Part shown: positions 16,910 to 25,382 of the stretch, piece after piece
Position numbering within the stretch: the stretch's first letter is position 1
How the letters are laid out: the number at the start of each line of letters is the position of its first letter
From: Hydrogenophaga aromaticivorans
Lineage (GTDB): Bacteria > Pseudomonadota > Gammaproteobacteria > Burkholderiales > Burkholderiaceae_C
DNA: 64,000 nt
Direction: 5' to 3'
Assembly: GCF_013387465.1 (NCBI RefSeq)
Contig: NZ_VYGV01000005.1
Span: 35,312 to 99,311, forward strand
Translations under genes and position numbers: made by a program
Notes under the pieces: model-generated
Database searches by the model: none
What the model saw: only the letters and a program-made list of their open reading frames with translations
What the model was told of the DNA's origin: nothing

Positions 16910-19900
16910 TTATCTCCCGGCTGCGAGCTGGGCAGCTTGCAGCGTTTCGATAAGGTCTTTCGCTCCGTTCTCCGTTGTCGGCACGGTGCGGGTTCGGCCG
17001 TTGGTGATCAGGTTCACATTGACCGTGCGCCCAACTGAAGCCGCGCCCGCGCCGCGCTGCGCCAGGCGTGCGAGCGTGGCGTCCATCGTGTCGCCTTCCT
17101 GCCAGGCACCGGAGCTGCGCGGCGCGTAGTTCCCTTTGGCGTCGAACATCGATGCAGCAACGCGCCGCGCCTGCTCGGGATCAACGCCCATGCCTTCCAG
17201 GCGGCCGGCGACTGACTGCGGGTTTTCGATGGACTGAACAATGCGGTTGCCCTTTTCATCGACCGCGAAGCCTTCCCAGTCGCGCTCGATCGAGCTTTTC
17301 ACTTCGGCGTTGCGCTTCGCCATGCGCTCAAGCCAGCCGACGTGTTCCTGAACTGCCCCGGTGGCACCCTCCATGCCTTTGCGGTAGCTCTCTGCCGCTG
17401 CTTTGGCCTCTGCCATCGTGCGCACCACCGTGCGGCCTGCGCTGTCGGTGGCGATCTCAAAGCCCTGCACAGCGGCCTGAGACTTGGCGTAGGACAGCGC
17501 CGCTTCATCGCCCGATGCAATGGCCGCCTCTGCCATCTTGCGGAATGCCTCTGCCTGTTCGCGGGCGCTGCCACCGGCGTTGCGCACCTCTTCATACAGC
17601 TTGCGCGTGGAATCTGCGGCACGTTTCAGATCGGCGTCGCTGGTGATGCCCAGCTTCTTGAGCGCGTCAGTCAGGCCGCCCACCTCTTTGGCAGCATCGC
17701 GGGCCTTGGCTTCGATCTGCTGCAGGAAGCCATCGGCCACCTGGTCACCCAAGACCTTGCGCACGTCCTCCACCTGCAGGCGCAGCGCTTCGAAGGCCTT
17801 TTGGCTGTCGGCCGTGTTGATGCCCTTGCCCAGGCTGGCCGTCAGTGCCAGGGCAACGTCTGCCCCTTGCTCTTCCAGCCGGTCCATGCCGTCGATGATG
17901 GCCTGCGTATCGGACAGGGCGCTGCGGGCCGCGTCTGACATGCCCGTGGTCAACCGCCCGAAGCTCAAGCCGGTGCGCTCAACAGCCGCTGTCAGCTTGG
18001 CATCCATGGCGATAGCCAGCAGCTCGGCACCGTCGCCCACCCCGAAGAACGCGGCGCGGGCGCGGGCTTCGAAGCGTTCGAGGTCTTCACCCTTCAGGGC
18101 TTCGGCCATGGCCGCCTTCACGTCGTCGCCAGTGGCCTGGCCCTGGCGCTGCAGGTCGCGCAGCGCGACGGCAAAATCGTTGATGCCCTTGGGTTCTGAG
18201 AGGTCGGCATTCTTTGCCAGATCGGCCAGACTTTCGGCCAGGCCCTTGCCGCTGGTGCGGGCCTTGTCGAACTCGGTCACGATGTCGCGAGCGGCCGGCG
18301 TCAGGCCCCGCGCCGCTTCGGCAACCTTTGCCATTTCCTGCGCCAGGGCGGCCTTCATGCGGGCCGACTCTTGCGCGGCTACTGCGGCCCGCTTGTCGGC
18401 TTCGCTCAGTTCTTCGGTGGCGTCGCGATACCCCATCATCTTGGCGGCCGTCACACCCAGCCATTCGCCAATGTCTTTGATGTTGACCAGCAAGCCCACC
18501 AGGGTGAACGTGCGCAGGGTTCGGACCACGGTCGCGATGCGGCCCGCTGTGGCGGCCACAGCGGCCCCGGTGGTTGCTGCGCTGGCGCCCGCTGCATTCA
18601 TCGCCACCGTGGCCGCGCCGATGCCTGCGGCTGCGGTGTTGCCTGCCGCGCCGATGGCCAGGAAGCTCTGAGCCAGGCGCAGCGCCGTGAACGCTGCAGC
18701 GGCCTGGCCGGCATCGATCAACAGTCCAATGATGGTGTCCAGGTTGCGCGAGACTGCTGCGATGGCTTCGGCCACCGCCCGGCTTGAGCTGGTGGCCTTG
18801 TCGGTCTCACCCACGTAGGCGGTCCATGCGTTGCTCAGGCTCTGCATGGCCCGGCCGATGGTGGGGGGCAGCTTTTCGAACTCGGCGGCTATGGCATGAG
18901 CCTGGCCGCCCAGGGCGCCTTTCAGTACCTCGGTGGTGATCTGCCCTTGCTGGGCCATCTCGCGCAACCGGCCGATGGTCACCCCCAGGCCATCGGCCAG
19001 GGCTCGCGCCAGGCGTGGCGACTGTTCCACAACGCTGTTGAACTCTTCACCCCGCAGCACACCCGACTGCAGGCCTTGAATCAGCTGCGTGACGGCGGCT
19101 TGCGCCGCTTGCGAGCTGGCGCCAGACAGCTGGATTGATTGGTTGATGACCTCGGTCAGGCTGGCCGCCTCGATCTGTGCGTCTTTCGCGCTCAGGCCTG
19201 CATCCTTGCCCGTTTGCACCAAGCGCGTGTACAGCGTAGCCGTGGCGTCCAACTCGCTGTTGGTGCTCTGGGCAATGCGCTGCACATCGGCCATGCCCTG
19301 TGTGAAGGCTTCACCCTCGCCCGTGGCCAGCTTCACGCGGGCGGCCAGGTTGGCGTACTGGTCGGCTGTCTCTCCGAGGTCTTTGGCGAGCGAGCCCACC
19401 AGCGTGCCACCCAGGGCCACGCCGGCGACGTTGCGCAGCGTGGTCAGCTGCTTGTTCAGGCCAGCCAGCCGGCCCTCGGTTTTCTCGACCGCTACAGCCT
19501 GGCGGTTCCCCGACTGTTCCGCCGCGGTGGCGGCCGCGGCATAGGCTGGGCTCAGGCGGCGCACGCGGGCTTCCACGCTCTCGATCGCCGCCGAAATTCG
19601 GCGCTGCCCATCGGACGCGCGATCAGCCGTCAGGCCATATTGCGCGAGCTGGGTCTGAGCGGCGGCCAGCGTGGCGCGTTTGCCCTTCAGCACCTGGTCG
19701 GCTCGCGACACTGCGGCGGCCAACTGCTGTTCTCGGGCGATGGTGGCCGCCGTGGGCACGCCAGCTGCCCGCATGGCCTCCCCGTACTCGACCAGCTCAG
19801 CACGGGCGCGGGCGAACTCTCTGGACGCATCACTGACGCCCTGTTCCAGGCGCTTCACACCCTGCAGCGCGGCGGCGGATTCGAGGGCCTGTGTCAGCTC

Positions 19901-20047
19901 TTGTCGGGCCTGCTGCGCCGATGCAGCAAGGTCGCCTTCCAGGGTGTTGGAAAGTCGGTCAAGCTCGCGCTCAAGCTTGGCGACGCCGTCGCTGCCCGAG
20001 ACAGCGGCTTCAATGTCGTAGCGAATCTTCTGGTTACTGGTGGCCAT
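16910..20047 (-). CDS. Phage tail tape measure protein
   Basis: 1045 residues; ATG 20047 with AAAGG upstream. The N-terminal 190 residues are helical coiled coil (SGSDGVAKLERELDRLS, KTEGRLAGLNKQLTTLRNV). Residues about 210-400 match the tape measure domain: AARVKLATGEGEAFTQGMADVQRIAQSTN, LSGASSQAAQAAVTQLIQGLQSGVLRGEEFNSVVEQSPRLARALADGLG are described here only by their key elements (ATGEGEAF, SGASSQAAQA, RGEEFNSV). Residues about 430-540 are strongly hydrophobic, Ala/Gly-rich, as in tape measures that cross membranes during DNA delivery. The rest is long helix. In a phage it fixes tail length. Here no other tail gene is present, which is the main oddity of the element. Confidence 0.87.
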   Translation of the reverse strand: MATSNQKIRYDIEAAVSGSDGVAKLERELDRLSNTLEGDLAASAQQARQELTQALESAAALQGVKRLEQGVSDASREFARARAELVEYGEAMRAAGVPTAATIAREQQLAAAVSRADQVLKGKRATLAAAQTQLAQYGLTADRASDGQRRISAAIESVEARVRRLSPAYAAAATAAEQSGNRQAVAVEKTEGRLAGLNKQLTTLRNVAGVALGGTLVGSLAKDLGETADQYANLAARVKLATGEGEAFTQGMADVQRIAQSTNSELDATATLYTRLVQTGKDAGLSAKDAQIEAASLTEVINQSIQLSGASSQAAQAAVTQLIQGLQSGVLRGEEFNSVVEQSPRLARALADGLGVTIGRLREMAQQGQITTEVLKGALGGQAHAIAAEFEKLPPTIGRAMQSLSNAWTAYVGETDKATSSSRAVAEAIAAVSRNLDTIIGLLIDAGQAAAAFTALRLAQSFLAIGAAGNTAAAGIGAATVAMNAAGASAATTGAAVAATAGRIATVVRTLRTFTLVGLLVNIKDIGEWLGVTAAKMMGYRDATEELSEADKRAAVAAQESARMKAALAQEMAKVAEAARGLTPAARDIVTEFDKARTSGKGLAESLADLAKNADLSEPKGINDFAVALRDLQRQGQATGDDVKAAMAEALKGEDLERFEARARAAFFGVGDGAELLAIAMDAKLTAAVERTGLSFGRLTTGMSDAARSALSDTQAIIDGMDRLEEQGADVALALTASLGKGINTADSQKAFEALRLQVEDVRKVLGDQVADGFLQQIEAKARDAAKEVGGLTDALKKLGITSDADLKRAADSTRKLYEEVRNAGGSAREQAEAFRKMAEAAIASGDEAALSYAKSQAAVQGFEIATDSAGRTVVRTMAEAKAAAESYRKGMEGATGAVQEHVGWLERMAKRNAEVKSSIERDWEGFAVDEKGNRIVQSIENPQSVAGRLEGMGVDPEQARRVAASMFDAKGNYAPRSSGAWQEGDTMDATLARLAQRGAGAASVGRTVNVNLITNGRTRTVPTTENGAKDLIETLQAAQLAAGR

Positions 20048-20131
20048 GGGTGCCTTTTGTCTGGTGGGGTGTGTCGCCTGCGCTCGCGCGGCGGATGCTG
20101 CCGGGCCGGCGTGTCGCCGGCCCTTGGGTCA

Positions 20132-21235
20132 TCAGGCGGGTGCACCAAGCCGCAGCGGGCTGTGCTGTTCGGCCCGCTGATTGGCCTCATACCGGTCCGC
20201 CCCAACGCGGGCGCGTTCGACCTCCTGCAGCGCGTTGTGGAATTCCATCGATCCGGGCAAGAAGCTGAACGGGTCAGGCAGCACCGCCGCAGGCTCAGGG
20301 ACCACTGGTGCCACCGAAGCGGCCAGCAGCTCAAGGTTTGCGGGGGCCATTGCCTTTGCCATCTCGACCAGCACGTAATCGCGCACGCGGCCGGATTCGC
20401 CGCACAGCTTGTCACCCCACGTCACGCGATCGATTGAAGCGATGGTCAGATCCATGGGGTGGATGGTGCTCAGGGCAAAGGCCTGGCCGCTGCTGTCTGC
20501 GTTGCGCAGAGCGCGCACCTTGATGGCCGCGTCAATCATCTGCTGCGCGGCCTCGTCATATTCCACCCGAGCCAGCTGCAGGCGGCACAAACTCACATCG
20601 TCTTGCGCCTGGCGGGCTGCGGCCGATGCTTCGGCGCTGGCCTGCTCCAGGCGTTGGCATTCGTTGTCGTGGCCCTTGATCCGGCTGGCGAGGGATTCGC
20701 CGCAGGTGGCCCGATGGTGCTCTGCTTCCTTCACGGTGTCGAAGGCTGCGGCCTCGTCGGCGTCGGTCGCATCGTCCGCGGCCAACGCGTCTTTGAAACC
20801 GCTGCGCGCGATCTCGACCGCTTTATCGGCTGCGGCATGGAGTTCGACCAGCTCCAGGTTCAAGCGGTTGACCAGCGCGACACGTTCAGCGAGTGCACCA
20901 CTGGCCAGGCTGGCGGCTTCGCTCGCCGATTTCAGGCGGGCCTCTGCGGCCTTGATGGACTTGGATGCGCTGTCCATGTCGCGCTTGAGCACGGCGGCGG
21001 CGCGTGGCCGGTCGGTGGCGATGGCGTGACCCTTCATGACGCGGGACAGCTCGTCCAGCTTGCGGCGCAAGAGAGAGGCACCAGCCGACGGAACGGGCAG
21101 GGCCTCGCGTTGCCGGTTCAGCTCGTCGGCCAGGGCCTGGCAGCCTTCGGCGGTGGATACACGGTCGGCGATCGCTTGGGCTTCGGTGGAGAGTGCGGGG
21201 GTGGTCTTCAGGCCGAGAATTGATTTCAGGTTCAT
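20132..21235 (-). CDS. Long coiled-coil protein upstream of the tape measure gene
   Basis: 367 residues from ATG 21235 (AAGGAAA upstream). Residues about 20-240 are alanine-, glutamate- and lysine-rich heptad-like helices (SASKSIKAAEARLKSASEAA, HNECQRLEQASAEASAAARQAQ). The C-terminal third is globular-looking with a proline-rich segment (VPEPAAVLPDPFSFLPG). No catalytic motif and no signal peptide. Not recognised. It is 84 bp upstream of the tape measure gene on the same strand, so a structural, scaffold or tail-binding role is possible but unproven. Confidence 0.75.
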   Translation of the reverse strand: MNLKSILGLKTTPALSTEAQAIADRVSTAEGCQALADELNRQREALPVPSAGASLLRRKLDELSRVMKGHAIATDRPRAAAVLKRDMDSASKSIKAAEARLKSASEAASLASGALAERVALVNRLNLELVELHAAADKAVEIARSGFKDALAADDATDADEAAAFDTVKEAEHHRATCGESLASRIKGHDNECQRLEQASAEASAAARQAQDDVSLCRLQLARVEYDEAAQQMIDAAIKVRALRNADSSGQAFALSTIHPMDLTIASIDRVTWGDKLCGESGRVRDYVLVEMAKAMAPANLELLAASVAPVVPEPAAVLPDPFSFLPGSMEFHNALQEVERARVGADRYEANQRAEQHSPLRLGAPA

Positions 21236-21303
21236 GGTGTTTCCTTGGATGTGGTCTTGAGTGCGCAGGCCATCGCCCGCGCTGATGAAAAGAGGGGGTC
21301 AGG

Positions 21304-21843
21304 TCAGAACTGGAGGCCCAGGTACTTGAAGGCATCTATCACGCTGCAGCCCTTGAACTGGGACCATGCCGCCGCGCGCTCAGCCATCTGCGCCTTCGTC
21401 AGCTGAATCGACGGCTTCGCGCCAGGTGTTCCGCGCTTTCCGGGGTCAGTCTGCGACACGTAGGGATGCAAATAGCCTTCACGCTTAATTCCCATGACCA
21501 GGGTGCAACCGTCTTTCGCGGCGCGCACAGCTCCCACGCGCTCCCACTCGTTCCAGCTCTTGACCAGGGGCATGCGCCCTGTCGTCAAACGGTGCACGCG
21601 CACGATTTCGGCGGCCTCCGCGCGAAGGTCTTGTTCAGCCTGGCCGGGCTGTTCCAACATGGCGGCCGGGGATGCCACCGACTTGACCGGCTGCAGCTTG
21701 GGCGGCCATGGTGCTGGTTTGGTGGCGGTGGCTTGCTGCGTCGTAGGGGCGGGCGCTGTTCCTAATGGGTCCACGCCACAGCGCATGTTCAGCTTGTGGT
21801 TCTCGCTGCCTACGTAGGTTCTGCGGTTCGTTGTATTGCTCAT
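21304..21843 (-). CDS. Hypothetical protein of the element
   Basis: 179 residues if started at ATG 21843 (MSNTTNRRTYVG); an alternative GTG at 21879 adds 12 residues. No clear ribosome site supports either. The first 60 residues are proline/threonine-rich and probably disordered (TAPAPTTQQATATKPAPWPP). The C-terminal part is folded, with LVKSWNEWERVGAVRAAKDGCTLVMG and FKGCSVIDAFKYLGLQF. No family recognised. Lies 68 bp before the coiled-coil gene on the same strand. Confidence 0.6.
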   Translation of the reverse strand: MSNTTNRRTYVGSENHKLNMRCGVDPLGTAPAPTTQQATATKPAPWPPKLQPVKSVASPAAMLEQPGQAEQDLRAEAAEIVRVHRLTTGRMPLVKSWNEWERVGAVRAAKDGCTLVMGIKREGYLHPYVSQTDPGKRGTPGAKPSIQLTKAQMAERAAAWSQFKGCSVIDAFKYLGLQF

Positions 21844-21911
21844 GATGATGTTGAATAGGTTGAAGTGATGGGTGGACACGACGACGGCCAGGCTCAGACC
21901 TTTGGCGTGAA

Positions 21912-22040
21912 CTACTCGACGTCAAGGCTCTGGAGTTCGCCCGTCGCCTCGTAGCGCTCTCTCGCTCGTTGGGCCTCTTGGATGGCGGCCAACTGCAGCA
22001 GTGCGGCAGCTTCGCCGGGCTTGAAGTCTTCAGCGGACAT
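21912..22040 (-). CDS. 42-residue coupled small protein
   Basis: A short frame MSAEDFKPGEAAALLQLAAI... ending LQSLDVE. Its ATG at 22040 has GGAG about 9 nt upstream and overlaps the end of the preceding gene by 11 nt, a pattern of translational coupling shared by its neighbours. Predicted to be one amphipathic helix. No family recognised; real by context, not by homology. Confidence 0.5.
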   Translation of the reverse strand: MSAEDFKPGEAAALLQLAAIQEAQRARERYEATGELQSLDVE

Positions 22041-22317
22041 GGACCGGCTCCACATCCAACGGCAGCAGGCCGTCGCGATTGCCCACGATCAACAGCCGGT
22101 TGCCAACCACCGTGCGCAGCCAAAAGCGCACCAGTCGCCCCCTGTTGTCATAGAGCGTGACCAGCTCGGCATGCATGTGCTTGACGTGCAGAGTGCCGGG
22201 CGTCTGCTTGTGCTTGTTCGCCACGTCGATGACCTTCATGCAGCGGCGCCAAAAGTCGCCGGCCTCTCTCTTGTTCAGCAGATCGGCGTCGAAGAACTGG
22301 GGTGCGCGCGGGCTCAT
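22030..22317 (-). CDS. Hypothetical protein of the element
   Basis: 95 residues, MSPRAPQFFDADLLNKREAG..., with a mixed alpha/beta look and a C-terminal strand-rich segment (GRLVRFWLRTVVGNRLLIVGN). The ATG overlaps the TGA of the previous gene (ATGA). No motif recognised. Part of a run of overlapping genes from 23193 down to about 21912 that begins with two AlpA regulators. Confidence 0.65.
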   Translation of the reverse strand: MSPRAPQFFDADLLNKREAGDFWRRCMKVIDVANKHKQTPGTLHVKHMHAELVTLYDNRGRLVRFWLRTVVGNRLLIVGNRDGLLPLDVEPVHVR

Positions 22318-22670
22318 TCGTCACCCCCTGGTTGCGTAGGTGTGACGACCACCGGACAGGTCTCTCGATTTGCCTGCCAGTTGAGGAACATCTTCTCAAT
22401 TGCAGGCGCGCCGACGTCCAACGTGTCAAAGTCGCCGGGCATGGATTGCGCGAGGACTTCGCCCGTGACGCGATCACGCACGCGCAGGGCCAGCGACGGC
22501 AACAACTCAACATGAACATGCTTGCCCAGTTTGGGCATCACCAGAGCGCACTTGAACAGCGGTTCATCACGTTCAAAGGTGCGGATGAAATAGCGCCGCT
22601 TTGCAAACTGCAGGATGACCCTGGCGATGTCTTCGGCGCTGGGCTGGGGGCAGGACCTGGAGAACGTCAT
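22314..22670 (-). CDS. Hypothetical protein of the element
   Basis: 118 residues from ATG 22670 (MTFSRSCPQPSAEDIARVIL), which overlaps the AlpA-2 stop (ATGA). The frame is open 12 codons further but those codons overlap AlpA-2 without a ribosome site. A strand-rich domain with HVHVELLPSLALRVRDRVTGEVL is visible. No family recognised. Confidence 0.65.
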   Translation of the reverse strand: MTFSRSCPQPSAEDIARVILQFAKRRYFIRTFERDEPLFKCALVMPKLGKHVHVELLPSLALRVRDRVTGEVLAQSMPGDFDTLDVGAPAIEKMFLNWQANRETCPVVVTPTQPGGDE

Positions 22671-22879
22671 TTCGCGGCCTCCAGGGCCTGGCGAGACTCC
22701 GCCCACTTCTGCAAATCGCTCGATCTCCAGGCGACGGAACGGGAGCTGACGTGAACGGGCTTGGGTGCCTCGTCTTTGGCCATCAACACATACCAGGCCG
22801 ATCTAGAAACTCCAGTGACGGCACGGCGCGCGGGCTCTCGCAGCAAGGGGTCAAGGTTGTGGTGTACGTGGGGCGTCAT
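22667..22879 (-). CDS. AlpA-family transcriptional regulator (second of a tandem pair)
   Basis: 70 residues from ATG 22879. The winged-helix AlpA layout is visible: AVTGVSRSAWYVLMAKDEAPKPV, then the wing SSRSVAWRSSDLQKW. AlpA proteins are excisionase-like activators; in Gram-negative phage satellites AlpA is the master regulator of the operon. It overlaps the upstream AlpA-1 gene by 4 bp. The Met start is preceded within AlpA-1 by GGAGGG-like sequence (GGGAGGGCCGCCCA). Confidence 0.8.
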   Translation of the reverse strand: MTPHVHHNLDPLLREPARRAVTGVSRSAWYVLMAKDEAPKPVHVSSRSVAWRSSDLQKWAESRQALEAAK

Positions 22880-23193
22880 TGGGCGGCCCTCCCACGTGGG
22901 TTCGGGCTCTTGAGCCGGCCGGCTCCGCCCACTTGCATAGCGAGCCGCGCCCGCTGTTGAATCCAGGCGTTGACCTGTGATTCCAGCCACGCAACACGGC
23001 TGCCGGTAGGCGTCAGCGGGATTGACCTCGGGAACAGTTCGGCGCGCTCCATGGCGCGGACTGAAGAGGCAGACAACCCGACGCGCGAACAGGTTTCCTT
23101 GATCGGCAAAAGCCGATCGGACGCCACTGGTGGCGCAGGTAGATGAGATTGATTGACAAGCTGCACGGTGTTACTCCTTGAGTTGCTACGCAT
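22876..23193 (-). CDS. AlpA-family transcriptional regulator (first of a tandem pair)
   Basis: 105 residues if started at ATG 23193. The core is an AlpA domain: RLLPIKETCSRVGLSASSVR, an arm ELFPRSIPLT, and SRVAWLESQVNAWIQQRARL. About 25 disordered residues precede it and a glycine/arginine tail follows. It opens the leftward run of coupled small genes and lies just downstream of two pairs of phased repeats (23256-23346) that may be its binding sites. Confidence 0.82.
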   Translation of the reverse strand: MRSNSRSNTVQLVNQSHLPAPPVASDRLLPIKETCSRVGLSASSVRAMERAELFPRSIPLTPTGSRVAWLESQVNAWIQQRARLAMQVGGAGRLKSPNPRGRAAQ

Positions 23194-23255
23194 GGCCCTG
23201 ATTGGCTGTGTGCGTTGGCAACCGGACCATAGGTGCGGCAAGTCAAAGGCTGCAA

Positions 23256-23346
23256 CTTGCAATCAGCTTGCAAAACGCGGATGCCGCGCCTCTGCTGAAA
23301 ACAAAGTCTGTCGCATGGCAGCTGTTTGCAAGCTGTCTGCAAGCTG
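23256..23346. promoter_or_regulatory. Phased repeats upstream of the tandem AlpA genes
   Basis: Two CTTGCAA units at 23256 and 23267, 11 bp apart, and two TGCAAGCTG units at 23327 and 23338, also 11 bp apart and in the opposite orientation. Spacing of one helical turn within each pair and the inverted arrangement are typical of an operator for a dimeric regulator. The site lies between the HTH gene ending at 23383 and AlpA-1 starting at 23193. Confidence 0.6.
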
Positions 23347-23382
23347 CCGCCAATGACTTGGGCGGCAGGCTGTGTGTCGTCG

Positions 23383-24213
23383 TTACGTCTTACGCTTTAC
23401 GGGCTGTCGCGCTATCTTCAGCTGATCCCGGACAGCCTGTGGACTGATGCCCAACTCCTTGGCAATCACGCCGTCTGCGTCCTTGACGCCTCCTAGCTGC
23501 GCTTTGCGCTCCAGCAGCAAGGCCCGGTACTTCGGGCGCTTCGCCCACGGAATGCGTTGGCCTTCTGGCAGATTTCTCGCAAAGGCGCACAAGTCATTGA
23601 ACGTCTGCACCGAATCAAAGTGCTCCGATGCACCCCACAAGGCGTGTGCATCTTCCCCGCGAATCGCCATTACCACCCACTGACTGTGTGGCAGATCAAG
23701 CAGCGAGGCCATGCCATCGCCGTTGTTCATTGACAGTGTGCTGTCGAGGTCCGAGACTGTGAATTCATCCTGAAGCGCACGCCTGAAGCGAAACAGCGCA
23801 GCTGACCGCCCCGGAGACACCCCATCAGGGAGGGGCCTCCTGACCGGCCTGCTGGTGAATACCGATACGACCGACGGGGAAAACCTGTACCGATATACCC
23901 CGTTGATGAAGGCCTCTGCCTCGTCTGTCGCATCTGGCCGGTCAAGGCCGAACACCTGATGCTCGATCAACTCTATCGGCTGAAACTCCCAGGCAAGGTA
24001 CATCCGAATCTGGCAGTTCGCATCAAGGCGGAGCAACATGTCATTCAAGGCCTCTTGGACCCCAAGACGCTCAGTCAACGCAACCCATCGAAGCAGGTCC
24101 ACCAGGAACACCATCGCGGCTCGCCCACCGCCAGGAAGATCGCGCTTTGTAGCGGTCTCCCACGGCGGTTGCGGGCGTTCTTGCTCGGGTGCTCTAGGAT
24201 ACTTGGGGAACAT
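23383..24213 (-). CDS. Hypothetical protein with C-terminal helix-turn-helix
   Basis: 276 residues from ATG 24213 (MFPKYPRAPEQERPQ); no clear ribosome site, and the frame is open upstream into the previous gene. The main body has no recognised fold. The last 35 residues look like an HTH: GVKDADGVIAKELGISPQAVRDQLKIA. A central segment mentions no catalytic motif. A DNA-binding role, perhaps in replication or control of the element, is inferred only from the HTH. It starts 31 bp after the gene ending at 24245. Confidence 0.65.
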   Translation of the reverse strand: MFPKYPRAPEQERPQPPWETATKRDLPGGGRAAMVFLVDLLRWVALTERLGVQEALNDMLLRLDANCQIRMYLAWEFQPIELIEHQVFGLDRPDATDEAEAFINGVYRYRFSPSVVSVFTSRPVRRPLPDGVSPGRSAALFRFRRALQDEFTVSDLDSTLSMNNGDGMASLLDLPHSQWVVMAIRGEDAHALWGASEHFDSVQTFNDLCAFARNLPEGQRIPWAKRPKYRALLLERKAQLGGVKDADGVIAKELGISPQAVRDQLKIARQPVKRKT

Positions 24214-24244
24214 GATCAGCAACGCGTAACGACGACGCAACAGC

Positions 24245-24571
24245 CTACCGCACGGTTCCGACCGGCGGACGCGCATCGTCTGCCGCTTCGCGGAACCCAT
24301 GTGGCATCAACCATTCATCAGTGCCACCCCTGACCAAGGGGTACGGTGCCCCACAGCGGTCCCCGTAAAGCTCGGCCAGCAATCCCATACGCTTGGTTAA
24401 CATTTCGGCGGCAGAAACCACGGCCGCACTCTCGCGCGGATCGTCCAGCGACTCCACGATGATGATTCCCAAGAGGTCTTTGACTACATCGGCCGTGTTG
24501 GCGATCTCTTGGAAAACCATGCCCATCTGCTTCCGGCTCAGGGTGTCGGTCTGGGGTGCCTTCCTGGTCAT
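24245..24571 (-). CDS. Hypothetical helical protein of the element
   Basis: 108 residues, MTRKAPQTDTLSRKQMGMVF..., helical (EIANTADVVKDLLGIIIVESL). Start ATG 24571 overlaps the previous gene's stop by 4 bp. No family recognised. Fourth gene of a coupled block starting at 25382. Confidence 0.65.
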   Translation of the reverse strand: MTRKAPQTDTLSRKQMGMVFQEIANTADVVKDLLGIIIVESLDDPRESAAVVSAAEMLTKRMGLLAELYGDRCGAPYPLVRGGTDEWLMPHGFREAADDARPPVGTVR

Positions 24572-24846
24572 GCTGCACCCCATTCACTGCGTGCGCTGCG
24601 ACTCTCCAGCAGATCGATGGCGACATTCAACACGCCGGCCACAAGCTCGCCAGCGTTGCGAACTTCGGGATAGTTCAGCTCGGGTGTCAGAGGGTCCAAC
24701 ACCTGGCGCAGGCTCGGCACTTCGTTTCGCAGGAAGTACAGCTGCGAAATGACCGGCGAGGCCTCAGACGCCCACTTGGCCAGGCGCAACAGGGGCAAGA
24801 TGCGGTCTTCATCTTCGGCCAGCAGGCTGGTGATATCGGCGCTCAT
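24568..24846 (-). CDS. Hypothetical helical protein of the element
   Basis: 92 residues, MSADITSLLAEDEDRILPLL..., entirely helical with leucine-rich amphipathic stretches. Start ATG 24846 overlaps the stop of the upstream gene (ATGA) and is followed by a similar overlap at its own end. No family recognised. Confidence 0.65.
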   Translation of the reverse strand: MSADITSLLAEDEDRILPLLRLAKWASEASPVISQLYFLRNEVPSLRQVLDPLTPELNYPEVRNAGELVAGVLNVAIDLLESRSARSEWGAA

Positions 24847-25139
24847 GCTGCACCCCTCTCCAGCGCTCTCGTGCGCTCGTGAACGTCTGCCAGGAGGGTG
24901 GTGAGCTGGTGCATGCGCTCTATCGCCACGCACAGCATCGCCTTGTCGTTGCCCGGGTCGTCGCCATGTGCAGACTGGCTGGCCTCCAGGATGTTGAGGT
25001 TTTCATAGGCCATGGTCCACGCGAGCGAGGCGCGTTGGCTCAACGTGGCATCCGGGTTGACGATCAGCACCGCCGATTCGGTGTCAACGAGGGCTGGCGT
25101 CAGGTTCAAGAACTTGGCTTGTTGGTTGGGCGTGTTCAT
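24843..25139 (-). CDS. Hypothetical protein, resembles small DUF3077/DUF6124-like proteins
   Basis: 98 residues from ATG 25139 with a strong GGAGGT site. The segment LIVNPDATLSQRASLAWTMAYENLNIL and the following helix recall small Pseudomonas proteins with a NPxAxL..A....A pattern, whose function is unknown; the match is by memory and weak. The remainder is helical. Second gene of the coupled block. Confidence 0.65.
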   Translation of the reverse strand: MNTPNQQAKFLNLTPALVDTESAVLIVNPDATLSQRASLAWTMAYENLNILEASQSAHGDDPGNDKAMLCVAIERMHQLTTLLADVHERTRALERGAA

Positions 25140-25142
25140 GAC

Positions 25143-25382
25143 TCAGACCTCCTTGCGCTCAATGGTAGCGGCGGCGCTGGCTCGCTTCAAAAGCGTGGCT
25201 GCGCGCACAGCGCGGGCCGTGGCGGTCTGCAGCTGCTGTGCTGTGCATTCGGGTTGACCAAGGAAGTGCAACGCGGTGGACAGCGCGTTGTGAGCTTGGG
25301 CGTGTAGCTGGATGGTTTCCAGCGAGGCGGGGGGCGAGGTGGGCGCAGCGCGGCGGCTGGCAATGGAAGTGACCGTGGTCAT
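25143..25382 (-). CDS. Hypothetical small protein opening the coupled block
   Basis: 79 residues from ATG 25382 with a strong AAGGAG site, 3 bp before the next gene. Ala/Thr-rich, helical (LHAQAHNALSTALHFLG), basic at the end. No family recognised. It is the first gene of five closely spaced genes (25382 down to 23383). Confidence 0.62.
   Translation of the reverse strand: MTTVTSIASRRAAPTSPPASLETIQLHAQAHNALSTALHFLGQPECTAQQLQTATARAVRAATLLKRASAAATIERKEV

Noticed and set aside
16910..20047. Reading the element as an intact prophage because of the tape measure gene
   Set aside because: No capsid, portal, large terminase, tail tube, baseplate or lysis gene is present in the 16.7 kb.
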